From Beijerinckia sp. 28-YEA-48 (GTDB lineage Bacteria; Pseudomonadota; Alphaproteobacteria; Rhizobiales; Beijerinckiaceae), in assembly GCF_900104955.1 (NCBI RefSeq), contig NZ_FNSI01000002.1:428561-492560 (forward strand): a stretch of 64,000 bases of DNA. Reading direction: 5' to 3'. Below are positions 42,061-50,873 of this stretch, one piece after another. The notes beneath the pieces are model-generated. The model made no database searches and was not told the origin of the DNA. It was given only the letters and a program-made list of their open reading frames with translations. The position numbers were made by a program, and so were the translations under genes. Position 1 is the stretch's first letter. Each line of letters opens with the position of its first letter.

Positions 42061-42894
42061 ATGCGTCAAGCTCAACCACACGAAAGCAGGCGCACCATCG
42101 ATGCCCTGGGGCACCGGACCAACTATCACGACGTGGGCAGCGGGCGCCCGCTGGTGCTCCTGCATGGTTCGGGCGCAGGGGTCAGCGCCTGGGCCAACTG
42201 GAACGGCGTTCTGAGTGATCTGGCACAGTCCTTTCGCGTAATCGCTCCAGATATCGCCGGCTTCGGTCACACCGAACTCAAGACCGAGACCCGCTACGAC
42301 ATCAAACTCTGGGTGGCGCATTTCATCGGCATTCTCGACGCCCTGGACCTCGATCACGTCTCGATCGTCGGCAATTCCTTTGGCGGCGCGCTGGCGCTGG
42401 CGACAGCCCTGTCCCATCCGCACCGCGTCAATCGACTGGTGTTGCTCGGGACACCGTGCGGCGAATTTCCCATGACGGACGGCCTGCGCGCCCAGCTCGA
42501 TTTCGACGGCACGCGCGAGGGCATGGCCCAATCGATCAGCTTCTTTCCCTATGATGCCAGCATCATCACGGACGCGCTCATCGATAGCCGGCTCGAAGCC
42601 GCCACCCGGCCCGGCGCGCTGGAAGCATTCCGCAAGCTGATGCCGGCGCCTCAGGGGCCGGAGCGGCCTATCGTGCGCGGCATTCCCCTCACCTCCCTCG
42701 CCACCCTGGACCATCCGGCATTGATCCTGCACGGGCGCGAAGATCGCGTCGTGCCTTTCGACCGGGCGATCGACATGCACAGCGCATTGAAGAACTCGCA
42801 ACTGCATAGCTTCGGCCACTGCGGTCACTGGGTGCAGATCGAGCGCCGCAGCGAGTTCCTCCATCTCGTCTCTCATTTCATGCGCCAGAGCTAG
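42061..42894 (+). CDS. Meta-cleavage product hydrolase (alpha/beta hydrolase, MhpC/BphD-like)
   Basis: A 277-residue C-C bond hydrolase. Visible features are HGSGAGVSAWANW (oxyanion region as in MhpC, BphD and CarC), nucleophile Ser106 in VGNSFGGALAL, Asp in LHGREDRVVP and His in HCGHWVQIE. It would hydrolyse the ring-opened 2-hydroxy-6-oxo-dienoate to an acid and 2-hydroxypentadienoate. The ATG at 42061 (GAGG upstream) is preferred to ATG 42001, whose frame spans the operator. First gene of the 42061-50873 operon. Confidence 0.9.
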   Translation: MRQAQPHESRRTIDALGHRTNYHDVGSGRPLVLLHGSGAGVSAWANWNGVLSDLAQSFRVIAPDIAGFGHTELKTETRYDIKLWVAHFIGILDALDLDHVSIVGNSFGGALALATALSHPHRVNRLVLLGTPCGEFPMTDGLRAQLDFDGTREGMAQSISFFPYDASIITDALIDSRLEAATRPGALEAFRKLMPAPQGPERPIVRGIPLTSLATLDHPALILHGREDRVVPFDRAIDMHSALKNSQLHSFGHCGHWVQIERRSEFLHLVSHFMRQS

Positions 42895-42903
42895 GAGACC
42901 GTC

Positions 42904-43158
42904 ATGAGCCGCGATGTTCTGGAAAAGGTCCTCTACGATCTGTCGACCAGCCGGCAGAACAAGGACGGTTTCACCGTCGACCCGGACAAATATCTCGCGC
43001 GCTATCCCATCAACGAGGCCGAGCGCGCCCTGGTGAAAACCTATGCGGTGCGCGAACTGGCTGATCTCGGCGTCAACACGATGTTGATCTGGGGCTTCTG
43101 GCTGCAGAGCGGACGCAGCAATGCTGCCTATATGGCCGCCATGAAAATCAACCGCTGA
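42904..43158 (+). CDS. LigA-like small subunit of an extradiol dioxygenase
   Basis: An 84-residue protein of the LigA family (protocatechuate 4,5-dioxygenase alpha, CarBa): YLARYPINEAERALVKTYAV and a helical remainder. It has no metal ligands and caps the active site of the LigB-type subunit. The hydrolase ends nine bases upstream and the LigB gene starts 11 bases downstream. Confidence 0.87.
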   Translation: MSRDVLEKVLYDLSTSRQNKDGFTVDPDKYLARYPINEAERALVKTYAVRELADLGVNTMLIWGFWLQSGRSNAAYMAAMKINR

Positions 43159-43169
43159 GAGAGGACACC

Positions 43170-44003
43170 ATGGCACATATCGTCGGCGGTTTCATCGTTC
43201 CACACAATCCGATTATGTTCGCCGCGCCCGATGCGGCTCCTGAGGCCGCGCGACAGCGCATCTACGGCGCCTATGCTGCGGCGGCGGAGCGGATCGGCGC
43301 GCTCGGCGCCACCACAGCCGTCATCATCGGATGTGATCACTACATTCTTTTTGGCACCCATTGCCTGCCGCAATACATCATTGGTACCGGCGAAGTCGAA
43401 GGTCCGCTCGACCAATTGCCCGGCCTAAAACGCGGGCCGATCTCGGCCAATCCCGCTCTGGCGCGCCATATTGCCGAAACCGGCTTCGCGGAGGGGTTCG
43501 ATTTCACGGTCGGCCGCATGATGACCGTCGACCATTCGATCGCCATTCCGCACAAACTGCTGCTCGCTCCGCATCCAGACATCACGACCATTCCCATCAT
43601 GCTGGCGGCCGGTGTCGATCCTTATTTGCGCAAGCGCCGCGCCTTCGATCTCGGCGGTCTGATCCGCCGCGCCATCTCCGCCTTTCCCAGCAACGAGAAG
43701 GTCGTCGTGATCGGCTCCGGCGGCATTTCCCATTGGGTCGGTAGCGAACAGACAGGCCGCGTCAATACCGACTTCGATCGCCTCGTGCTCGATGCCGTGG
43801 CCGATGGTGATGTCGACGCGCTCATCGCTCTCGACGACGATTACATTCTGGAACATGGCGGCAATGGCGCCATGGAAATCCGTACTTTCATCTGCGCCAT
43901 GGGCGCCATGGGGCCAGTGCGCGGCGATATCATCGCCTATGAGCCTGTCGAAGCCTGGATCACCGGCATGGGCTTTGCCGAACTGCGGACGGTCGATCCA
44001 TGA
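43170..44003 (+). CDS. LigB-type extradiol ring-cleavage dioxygenase, catalytic subunit
   Basis: A 277-residue class III extradiol dioxygenase. Ligand candidates are His12 (GGFIVPHNP), His57 (IIGCDHYILFG) and a Glu in GGNGAMEIRTF; GSGGISHWVG carries the probable acid-base histidine. It uses Fe(II) and O2 to open a catechol. Pairing a LigAB-type enzyme with an MhpC-like hydrolase and a Rieske oxygenase is reminiscent of CarBaBb in carbazole degradation. GGAC precedes the start. Confidence 0.9.
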   Translation: MAHIVGGFIVPHNPIMFAAPDAAPEAARQRIYGAYAAAAERIGALGATTAVIIGCDHYILFGTHCLPQYIIGTGEVEGPLDQLPGLKRGPISANPALARHIAETGFAEGFDFTVGRMMTVDHSIAIPHKLLLAPHPDITTIPIMLAAGVDPYLRKRRAFDLGGLIRRAISAFPSNEKVVVIGSGGISHWVGSEQTGRVNTDFDRLVLDAVADGDVDALIALDDDYILEHGGNGAMEIRTFICAMGAMGPVRGDIIAYEPVEAWITGMGFAELRTVDP

Positions 44004-44329
44004 GCGACACCACTCTGGCGCCTGTGCGCCTGTGCCCGATCAGCCAGGTCAGCGATAACGAGATCCTCAAAATCGCCATCGATGGCCATGATGCGCTTGC
44101 CGTCGTCAAATCGGGCGACACCTATTTCGTCTGCGACGATCTCTGCCCGCACGCGGCGGCTTCTCTGGCCGAAGGCTATCTCGAAGAAGGCCGTATCGTC
44201 TGCCCGGTTCACTATGCCGAATTCGATCTCGGCAGCGGCGAGGCGCACCACGCGCCGCCTGGGTGCGGCACGCTGCGCTTCTACAATACCGCGATCATCG
44301 ACGGCGATCTCTTTGCTTATCTGAGCTGA
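44000..44329 (+). CDS. Rieske [2Fe-2S] ferredoxin
   Basis: A 109-residue protein with the Rieske ligands Cys49-x-His51 (DDLCPHAAASL) and Cys68-x2-His71 (IVCPVHYAEFDL). It should carry electrons to the Rieske oxygenase encoded next. The ATG overlaps the stop of the LigB gene. No ferredoxin reductase gene exists in this operon. Confidence 0.92.
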   Translation: MSDTTLAPVRLCPISQVSDNEILKIAIDGHDALAVVKSGDTYFVCDDLCPHAAASLAEGYLEEGRIVCPVHYAEFDLGSGEAHHAPPGCGTLRFYNTAIIDGDLFAYLS

Positions 44330-44353
44330 CGCACGGCAATAAGGACAAGTTGG

Positions 44354-45733
44354 ATGCACACATCATCGCGGCCGGATATGCGCCCCGTCTATCCCAAAGC
44401 CGGCTCCTATCCGGACTTCGCCCAATTGGTCAAAGCCGACGGTATGCAGGTCGATCGGCGCGTATTTGTGGATGAACAGGTTTATCAGGCGGAGTTGCGG
44501 CAGGTCTTCGGCCGCGCCTGGCTTTTTCTCGCCCACGAAAGCCAGATTCCCAACGCGGGCGATTTCGTGCGCACCTATATGGGCGAGGACGATGTGATCG
44601 TCGTGCGCCAGCGCGACGAGAGCATCAGCGCCTTCCTCAACTCCTGCCCGCATCGGGGCAATCGCGTCTGCCCCCTCGACAGCGGGCAGAAGGCGCGCGG
44701 CTTCATCTGCAACTATCACGGCTGGTCCTTTGGTATCGATGGCAAGTTGCGCGGCACGGACGGCAATATCTACGAGAGCGATCCCTCCTTCGAGCAATCG
44801 CACGTGCGCCTGACGCCTGTCGCTCAGGTGCAAAGCTACAAAGGCCTGGTTTTCGGCACGTTCGATCCGGCAGCGCCGCCGTTACCGGAATTCCTGGGTC
44901 CCTTCACTTTCTATCTCGATGCTGTCCTCGATACCGACGCGGAAGGCACGGAATTCATCGGCGGCTCGATCAAATCGACGATGGAATGCAATTGGAAACT
45001 GCCGGCGGAAAATTTCGCCGGCGATGTTCTCCACGCTTTCTGGACCCATCAATCCGGCGCGCAGGCGATCCTCGGCGGCCCCGTCAATCTGGGCGAGAAG
45101 AACGACCGCTCCTTTCATGCCACCGTCTATGGCCACGGAATCGAGAGCAATCTCGATCGATACGGCAATATCCGCACGCTCGGTTACGACGAGATCAACC
45201 GCTACGCGCGCGAGCGTTTTGACGCCATCAAGGAGCGGCTGGGCGAAATGCGCGCCCGTCTCTATGGCTCCGTCTCGTCCTGCACGGTCTTTCCCAATTT
45301 CTCCTTCCTGCCCGGACAATCCACCTTCCGCGTCTGGCACCCGAAGGGCCCTAACCGCGTCGATCTCTACACCTGGACCTTGGTGAACAAGTCGATGCCG
45401 GCGGACATCAAGGACATGTATCGCAAGGGCACGATGCTGACCTTCTCACCCGGTGGCATCTTTGAAATGGATGACGGCGAGAACTGGGAATATGCGACGC
45501 GCATCAACGAGGGCTGGGTCACCCGCCATCAGCCCCTGCACTATGGGCTCGGCCTCGACAGCCGTGTCGAGGACAGCGATATGCCCGGACACATCTATCG
45601 CGGCTCGCTCAACGACGCCAATCAGCGGCATTTCTACATGCGCTGGGCCGAGTTCATGCAACACGACAATTGGCACGATCTGCAGAACGGGCCCACTGCT
45701 CCACCGCAAAACATCGTCCGCGCCGCGGAATAG
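44354..45733 (+). CDS. Aromatic-ring-hydroxylating dioxygenase, alpha subunit
   Basis: A 459-residue catalytic subunit. The Rieske domain has Cys98-x-His100 (NSCPHRGNRVC) and Cys119-x2-His122 (CNYHGWSFG). The mononuclear iron site is DVLHAFWTH, giving Asp224, His227 and His232 with the same spacing as in naphthalene dioxygenase. AAGGA precedes the ATG. It partners with the beta subunit downstream and the ferredoxin upstream to make a cis-dihydrodiol. Substrate not deducible; biphenyl-, cinnamate- or benzoate-like rings are possible. Confidence 0.94.
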   Translation: MHTSSRPDMRPVYPKAGSYPDFAQLVKADGMQVDRRVFVDEQVYQAELRQVFGRAWLFLAHESQIPNAGDFVRTYMGEDDVIVVRQRDESISAFLNSCPHRGNRVCPLDSGQKARGFICNYHGWSFGIDGKLRGTDGNIYESDPSFEQSHVRLTPVAQVQSYKGLVFGTFDPAAPPLPEFLGPFTFYLDAVLDTDAEGTEFIGGSIKSTMECNWKLPAENFAGDVLHAFWTHQSGAQAILGGPVNLGEKNDRSFHATVYGHGIESNLDRYGNIRTLGYDEINRYARERFDAIKERLGEMRARLYGSVSSCTVFPNFSFLPGQSTFRVWHPKGPNRVDLYTWTLVNKSMPADIKDMYRKGTMLTFSPGGIFEMDDGENWEYATRINEGWVTRHQPLHYGLGLDSRVEDSDMPGHIYRGSLNDANQRHFYMRWAEFMQHDNWHDLQNGPTAPPQNIVRAAE

Positions 45734-45741
45734 GAGCTGAC

Positions 45742-46293
45742 ATGTTGGATATGCCGCACAAGATCGAGGCCCTGATCGATCGTCCCGTTCCGGATGCGCT
45801 TCTGCGCGAGGTCGAGCGTTTCTATTACACCGAAGCGCGCCTGCTCGATGCCGAAAATTACGCCGGCTGGCTGGCCATGGTCGATCCCGATATCCATTAC
45901 TGGATGCCCGGCATCGAGACGCGCCGCCGCGACGACAAGCGCGGCCCTTACGCCTATGGCGAGATGGCCTATTTCGACGACGACTATCGCCTGCTTTCCA
46001 TTCGTGTCGCCCGTTACAATCAACCGACCGCCTGGGCCGACAATCCAGCCACCCGCCATGCCCATCTGATCAGCAATATCGAAGCGTTTGAAACCGACGA
46101 TCCCTCGTTGATCGCCGGTTTCTCGGCCTTCACCAATGTGCGCAATCGCAACCTCAAGGATCAGGACGTCATTCACGGCCGGCGGGAAGACATTCTGCAC
46201 CGCCATACGGACGGCGCCCTGAAACTGCTGAACCGGCGTGTCCTGATCGTCCAGGACATTCTCTTGTCCAAAAACCTGAACACGTTCTTTTGA
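45742..46293 (+). CDS. Aromatic-ring-hydroxylating dioxygenase, beta subunit
   Basis: A 183-residue structural subunit with the SnoaL/NTF2-like fold: REVERFYYTEARLLDAENYAGWLAMVDPDIHYWMPG and the C-terminal LNRRVLIVQDILLSKNLNTFF typical of BphA2/HcaF proteins. GGAG lies just before ATG 45742, eight bases after the alpha gene. The alpha3beta3 architecture follows from its presence. Confidence 0.92.
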   Translation: MLDMPHKIEALIDRPVPDALLREVERFYYTEARLLDAENYAGWLAMVDPDIHYWMPGIETRRRDDKRGPYAYGEMAYFDDDYRLLSIRVARYNQPTAWADNPATRHAHLISNIEAFETDDPSLIAGFSAFTNVRNRNLKDQDVIHGRREDILHRHTDGALKLLNRRVLIVQDILLSKNLNTFF

Positions 46294-46303
46294 GAGCAAT
46301 CAC

Positions 46304-47122
46304 ATGTTCGAAAAGCACGTAGCTCTGGTCACCGGAGGCGGCAAAGGCATCGGCCGCGCCGTGGTCGATCGTTTCATTCGCGAGGGTGCGCGCGTCGGCG
46401 TTCTGGTGCGCTCGGCCGCCGATGCCGACAACCTCACGACCCAGCACGGCGATAAAGTCGTCACCCATGTCGGCGATGTGCGCTATTGGCAGGACAACGA
46501 AGCCATTGTCGCCAAGACGGTCGCCGCTTTCGGACGCCTCGACACGCTGATCCCTAACGCTGGCGTCTATGACTTTTCGCGGGCCTTCACCGACATTCCC
46601 GGTATCGACCTTTCGGCGCAGTTCGACGAACTGATCGACATCAATGTCAAAGGCTATCTGTTGGCCACGCGCGCGGCGCTCGAGCCTTTGCGTGCGAGCC
46701 GTGGCTCCGTCATTTTCACCCTCTCCTCGTCCAGCTTTTATGCCGGCGGCGGAGGCGTTCTCTACGTCACCTCCAAACATGCGCTGGTCGGGACTGTCCG
46801 CGCCCTGGCCTTTGAACTGGCGCCCGACATTCGCGTCAACGCCGTGGCGCCCGGCGCCACGCGCACGACTCTTGGCGGCCTTGAAAGCGCGGCTGCCTCT
46901 GCCGTGTCCTTGCAGGACATAGCCGGCCTGGAAGACATGGTCGCCAAGACGGTGCCGCTCGGCTTCCTTTCGGAGCCGGAGGATCATGCCGGCCTTTACC
47001 TCACGCTGGCCGATTCCCAACAATCGCGCTTCGTCACCGCCGCGATCATTCCAAGCGACGGTGGCCTCGAAGTGCGCGGCGGTGGCCGGCGACATAAATC
47101 TCTCCGGAACGCCGCACCATGA
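46304..47122 (+). CDS. Cis-dihydrodiol dehydrogenase (SDR family, BphB/HcaB-like)
   Basis: A 272-residue short-chain dehydrogenase: Gly-rich TGGGKGIGRAV at 10-20, NAG in IPNAGVYD, and the catalytic Tyr154-x3-Lys158 (LYVTSKHA) with Ser at about 142. The DFSRAFTDIPGIDLSAQFDELIDINVKGY block resembles BphB. It oxidises the dihydrodiol to a catechol with NAD+. The start of the next gene overlaps its stop (ATGA). Confidence 0.92.
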   Translation: MFEKHVALVTGGGKGIGRAVVDRFIREGARVGVLVRSAADADNLTTQHGDKVVTHVGDVRYWQDNEAIVAKTVAAFGRLDTLIPNAGVYDFSRAFTDIPGIDLSAQFDELIDINVKGYLLATRAALEPLRASRGSVIFTLSSSSFYAGGGGVLYVTSKHALVGTVRALAFELAPDIRVNAVAPGATRTTLGGLESAAASAVSLQDIAGLEDMVAKTVPLGFLSEPEDHAGLYLTLADSQQSRFVTAAIIPSDGGLEVRGGGRRHKSLRNAAP

Positions 47123-48111
47123 CGACGACCATCGACAAGCTTTATGCTCCCATGCGCCTGCCCGTCATCGTCGCGCCGATGTTTCTCGTATCGGGGCCCG
47201 ATCTTGTCGTCGCCGCCTGCCGTTCGGGCGTCGTCGGATCCTTTCCCGGGCCGAACGCACGCACCATCGACGATCTACGGCAATGGTTCGAGGCGATCTC
47301 AAGCCGGCTCGCTGCGGCGCGCCAGCAGGGCGAACAACCGGCCGGCTGGGCGTTCAACATGATCACTCATTCGACCTATGGACGTTTCGAACAGGAAGCC
47401 GCTTTGGTGGAGGAGTTTCAACCGGCCATCGTCATATCGGCCTTGGGCGGACCACAGCGGATCACCGCACCAGTTCATGCTTACGGCGGCCTGGTCTTCG
47501 CCGACGTCAACAGTCCCGATTATGCCCGCAAGGCCATCGATCGCGGCGCCGATGGCCTCGTACTCGTGACGGCCGGCGCCGGTGGCCACACCGGCGAATA
47601 TGCCACCTTCGCCTTCATCGACGAAGTGCGCCGCTTCTGGAGCGGGCCGCTGTGCGTCGGCGGCGCCATTTCCACGGGAACGGCTATCCGCGCCATCGAA
47701 CTTCTCGGCGCCGACTTCGCCTATATGGGTACGCGTTTCATCGCCACGCCCGAAAGCGAGGCGGCGCAGGGCCACAAGGAGATGATGATCGATGCGAGCT
47801 TGCGCGACATCGTCGCCTCGCGCGCGCTGACCGGTGCTCTAGGAAACTGGATGAAGCCCAGTGTCGAGCGCGCCGGCCTGTCTCTCGCCGATCTGCAAGT
47901 TGCAGCCAAGATCGACTTTTCGGGCGACATGCAAGCGGTGAAAGCCTGGAAATCCGTCTGGAGCGCCGGCCACGGCGTTGGCGCCGTCACCAGGCTCGCG
48001 CCTGTCAGCGAGATCGTCGATCAACTCCATGCCGAATATCAGGCGGCGGCCGCGCGTGAAGCAACGTTGCAGCGCTTCGTCCAACACGATCATCGGGAGA
48101 CAGCTGCGTGA
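47119..48111 (+). CDS. Nitronate monooxygenase/2-nitropropane dioxygenase-family FMN protein
   Basis: A 330-residue TIM-barrel flavoprotein: RLPVIVAPMFLVSGPDLV at 13-30, VTAGAGGHTGEYA at about 152-164 and the FMN-phosphate region GGAISTGTAIRAIELLGADFAYMGTRF. The AGGHTG motif is the NMO-family glycine/histidine block. Its role in an aromatic operon is unclear; it could deal with a nitro compound or act as an enoyl-type reductase. The ends overlap both neighbours. Confidence 0.87.
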   Translation: MTTTIDKLYAPMRLPVIVAPMFLVSGPDLVVAACRSGVVGSFPGPNARTIDDLRQWFEAISSRLAAARQQGEQPAGWAFNMITHSTYGRFEQEAALVEEFQPAIVISALGGPQRITAPVHAYGGLVFADVNSPDYARKAIDRGADGLVLVTAGAGGHTGEYATFAFIDEVRRFWSGPLCVGGAISTGTAIRAIELLGADFAYMGTRFIATPESEAAQGHKEMMIDASLRDIVASRALTGALGNWMKPSVERAGLSLADLQVAAKIDFSGDMQAVKAWKSVWSAGHGVGAVTRLAPVSEIVDQLHAEYQAAAAREATLQRFVQHDHRETAA

Positions 48112-48908
48112 ATATCCGTGAAGATTCGATCCGGGCGGCCGCTGAGGCGCTTTATGTCTCGCGCCAGACCCGCACGCCCATCGGCAGGATCAGCGAGACC
48201 TTCGGCATTGCCGGCATCGAGAATGCCTATCGCGTCCAGCGCGCGAATACAGATCGCTATCTTAAGGAAGGCCGCCGCCTTTCTGGCCGCAAGATCGGTT
48301 TGACATCGAAAGCGGTGCAGGCGCAGATCGGCGTCGATCATCCCGATTTCGGCATGCTCTGGGACGATCTCTCCTATAGCGATGGCGATACCCTACCCCT
48401 CAGCCAATTCATCCAGCCAAAAGCCGAGATCGAAATCGCTTTTGTCGTCGGAAAGCCTATCGATGATCCCTGTCTTCGCCTGACCGATCTGATCAGTGCG
48501 ATGGAATATGCGCTCCCGGCGGTCGAAATCGTCGACAGTGCCATCGCCCATTGGGCTCTGACCCTGGTCGATACGATTGCCGACAATGCTTCAGGCGGCG
48601 GTTACATACTCGGCACCAGCCCCAGAAAGATCGGCGAGGTAGATCTGCGTCTCGGCGGCGCCGTTCTCTCCGTCAATGGTGCGATCGCCTCGACGGGTGC
48701 AGGCGCGGCCTGCCTTGGCCATCCGCTGCAGGCAGCACTCTGGCTGGCGCGCAAAATGATCGAGATCGGCCACCCGCTCGCGGCTGGAGACCTCATCCTT
48801 TCAGGCGCTTTGGCGCCCATGGTGACTGCCACGCCCGACGACGTATTCACAGCGGAAATTCAAGGCTTCTCCACATTCTCCTTTGCATTCGGCGAGAAGG
48901 TATCGTGA
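48108..48908 (+). CDS. 2-keto-4-pentenoate hydratase (MhpD-like)
   Basis: A 266-residue hydratase of the MhpD/BphH family: GRKIGLTSKAVQAQIGVDHPDFG, PKAEIEIAFVVGKPI (metal-binding Glu residues) and LAAGDLILSGALAPM. It hydrates 2-hydroxypentadienoate to 4-hydroxy-2-oxovalerate. The start is GTG 48108, overlapping the stop of the preceding gene (GTGA). Confidence 0.92.
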   Translation: MNIREDSIRAAAEALYVSRQTRTPIGRISETFGIAGIENAYRVQRANTDRYLKEGRRLSGRKIGLTSKAVQAQIGVDHPDFGMLWDDLSYSDGDTLPLSQFIQPKAEIEIAFVVGKPIDDPCLRLTDLISAMEYALPAVEIVDSAIAHWALTLVDTIADNASGGGYILGTSPRKIGEVDLRLGGAVLSVNGAIASTGAGAACLGHPLQAALWLARKMIEIGHPLAAGDLILSGALAPMVTATPDDVFTAEIQGFSTFSFAFGEKVS

Positions 48909-49843
48909 TGAAAACCAAGGTTGCGATCATCGGATCCGGCAATATCGGCACCGATCTCATGGTCAAAATAAAACGCAAATCGTCCCTTCTCGAAATGGGT
49001 GCCTTTGTCGGCATCGATCCCGAGTCCGATGGCTTGCGACGGGCCGCGGCCTTCGGCGTGACGACCACTCATGAAGGCATCGAAGGCTTGCGGCGCCTGC
49101 CCGTGTGGAAGGACATCGGCATCGTTTTCGACGCCACGTCTGCCGGCGCGCACAAGGTCAATGACGCGGCCGTGCGCGGTGACGGCAAGATCATGATCGA
49201 CCTGACGCCGGCGGCACTCGGCCCCTTCGTCGTTCCCGCCGTCAATCTCAATGCCCATCGCGATGCCACCAATCTCAACATGGTCACCTGCGGCGGCCAG
49301 GCCACCATTCCCATGGTGGCGGCGGTGTCGCGCATCGCGCCCGTGACCTACGCGGAGATTGTCGCCTCCATCGCGGCCAAATCGGCGGGGCCCGGCACGC
49401 GCGCCAATATCGACGAATTCACCGAAACGACCTCCCAGGCCATTGTCAGTGTCGGCGGCGCTAAAGCCGGCAAGGCCATCATCGTCATGAACCCGGCGGA
49501 ACCGCCGCTGATCATGCGTGACACCATCTATTGTCTGGCGCAGACCGACGACCGGGAAGCCATCCGCCGCTCTGTGGAAGAGATGGTGAAGAGCGTGCAG
49601 GACTATGTGCCTGGCTATCGCCTAAAACAGGAAGTCCAGTTTGAGCGCATCGGGGACAATGCGCCGATCCGCATACCTGGCGTCTGCGACGCCGCCAGCG
49701 GATTGAAAGTCACCATTTTCCTCGAGGTCGAAGGCGCCGGCCATTATCTGCCGCCCTATGCGGGGAATCTCGACATCATGACGTCAGCCGCGCTGCGCAC
49801 CGCAGAACGGCTCGTCGCCCATCGTTTGGAACAGGTGGCCTGA
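48908..49843 (+). CDS. Acetaldehyde dehydrogenase (acylating), MhpF-like
   Basis: A 311-residue enzyme: NAD-binding KVAIIGSGNIGTDLM at the start, the nucleophile Cys in NMVTCGGQATIPM (about residue 122 of the chain) and the C-terminal GAGHYLPPYAGNLDIMTSAA. It converts acetaldehyde and CoA to acetyl-CoA. The start ATG shares its A with the hydratase stop (TGATG). The partner aldolase follows directly, as the two form a channelling complex. Confidence 0.94.
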   Translation: MKTKVAIIGSGNIGTDLMVKIKRKSSLLEMGAFVGIDPESDGLRRAAAFGVTTTHEGIEGLRRLPVWKDIGIVFDATSAGAHKVNDAAVRGDGKIMIDLTPAALGPFVVPAVNLNAHRDATNLNMVTCGGQATIPMVAAVSRIAPVTYAEIVASIAAKSAGPGTRANIDEFTETTSQAIVSVGGAKAGKAIIVMNPAEPPLIMRDTIYCLAQTDDREAIRRSVEEMVKSVQDYVPGYRLKQEVQFERIGDNAPIRIPGVCDAASGLKVTIFLEVEGAGHYLPPYAGNLDIMTSAALRTAERLVAHRLEQVA

Positions 49844-49844
49844 G

Positions 49845-50873
49845 ATGAGCACGGCACAAAACCCCAAACTCTATATACAAGATGTGACGCTGCGCGACGG
49901 CATGCATGCGATCAAGCACCAATATGATCTCGACCATGTGGCGGCCATCGCGATAGCCCTCGACAAAGCGAAGGTCGATGCCATCGAGATCGCCCACGGC
50001 GACGGCCTGACCGGCTCCAGCTTCAACTATGGTTTCGGCCGCCATTCCGATCTTGAATGGATAGAGGCTATCGCCGACAAGCTCACGCACAGCGTGTTGA
50101 CGACCCTGCTGCTTCCCGGCATCGGCACGACGCACGATCTAAAAGCCGCCTATGAAGCCGGCGTGCGCTCGGTTCGGATCGCCACCCATTGCACCGAAGC
50201 CGATGTTTCGCGCCAACATATCGAATATGCCCGCAACCTTGGGATGGATGTTTCTGGCTTTCTGATGATGGCGCACATGAACACGCCAGCAGGCCTGGCC
50301 CAGCAGGCCCTGCTGATGGAGAGCTACGGCGCCCATTGTGTCTATGTCACCGATTCCGGTGGTGCACTGACCATGGCGGGAACGACGGAGCGCATTCGCG
50401 CCTATCGCGATGTGCTGAAGCCCCAAACGCAGATCGGCATTCATGCCCATCAGAATTTGTCGCTCGCCGTCGCCAATTCGATCGTCGCGGTCGAGCAAGG
50501 CGCCTACCGCGTCGATGCCTCGCTCGCCGGGCAAGGCGCCGGCGCCGGCAATACGCCGATCGAGGCTTTCGTCGCCGTCGCCGACAAACTGGGCTGGGCG
50601 CACGGGTGTGATCTCAACCGCCTGATGGATGCGGCCGACGATCTCGTTCGTCCGCTGCAGGACCGCCCGGTGCGCGTCGATCGGGAGACGCTCTCGCTCG
50701 GCTATGCCGGGGTCTATTCCAGCTTCCTGCGCCACGCCGAAGCCGCATCGCGAACCTACGGGGTCGACGTGCGGACCATTCTGGTCGAACTGGGCCGGCG
50801 ACGCATGGTCGGCGGCCAGGAAGATATGATCGTCGACGTAGCGCTCGACCTCACCCGAGAGAACAGGCTCTAG
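49845..50873 (+). CDS. 4-hydroxy-2-oxovalerate aldolase, MhpE-like
   Basis: A 342-residue HMG-CoA-lyase-like aldolase: DVTLRDGMHAIKHQY near the start (Asp and His metal site), VTDSGGALTM, and GIHAHQNLSLAVANS with HxH. It cleaves 4-hydroxy-2-oxovalerate to pyruvate and acetaldehyde. It ends the operon; its stop codon overlaps that of the converging TetR gene (CTAG). Confidence 0.94.
   Translation: MSTAQNPKLYIQDVTLRDGMHAIKHQYDLDHVAAIAIALDKAKVDAIEIAHGDGLTGSSFNYGFGRHSDLEWIEAIADKLTHSVLTTLLLPGIGTTHDLKAAYEAGVRSVRIATHCTEADVSRQHIEYARNLGMDVSGFLMMAHMNTPAGLAQQALLMESYGAHCVYVTDSGGALTMAGTTERIRAYRDVLKPQTQIGIHAHQNLSLAVANSIVAVEQGAYRVDASLAGQGAGAGNTPIEAFVAVADKLGWAHGCDLNRLMDAADDLVRPLQDRPVRVDRETLSLGYAGVYSSFLRHAEAASRTYGVDVRTILVELGRRRMVGGQEDMIVDVALDLTRENRL

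Noticed and set aside
42049..43176. Minus-strand frame of 375 codons
   Set aside because: Shadow of the hydrolase and LigA-like genes, both of which have clear motifs.
49869..49884. TATATACAAG near the start of the aldolase gene
   Set aside because: Half site only, in the middle of an overlapping operon under TetR-type control.
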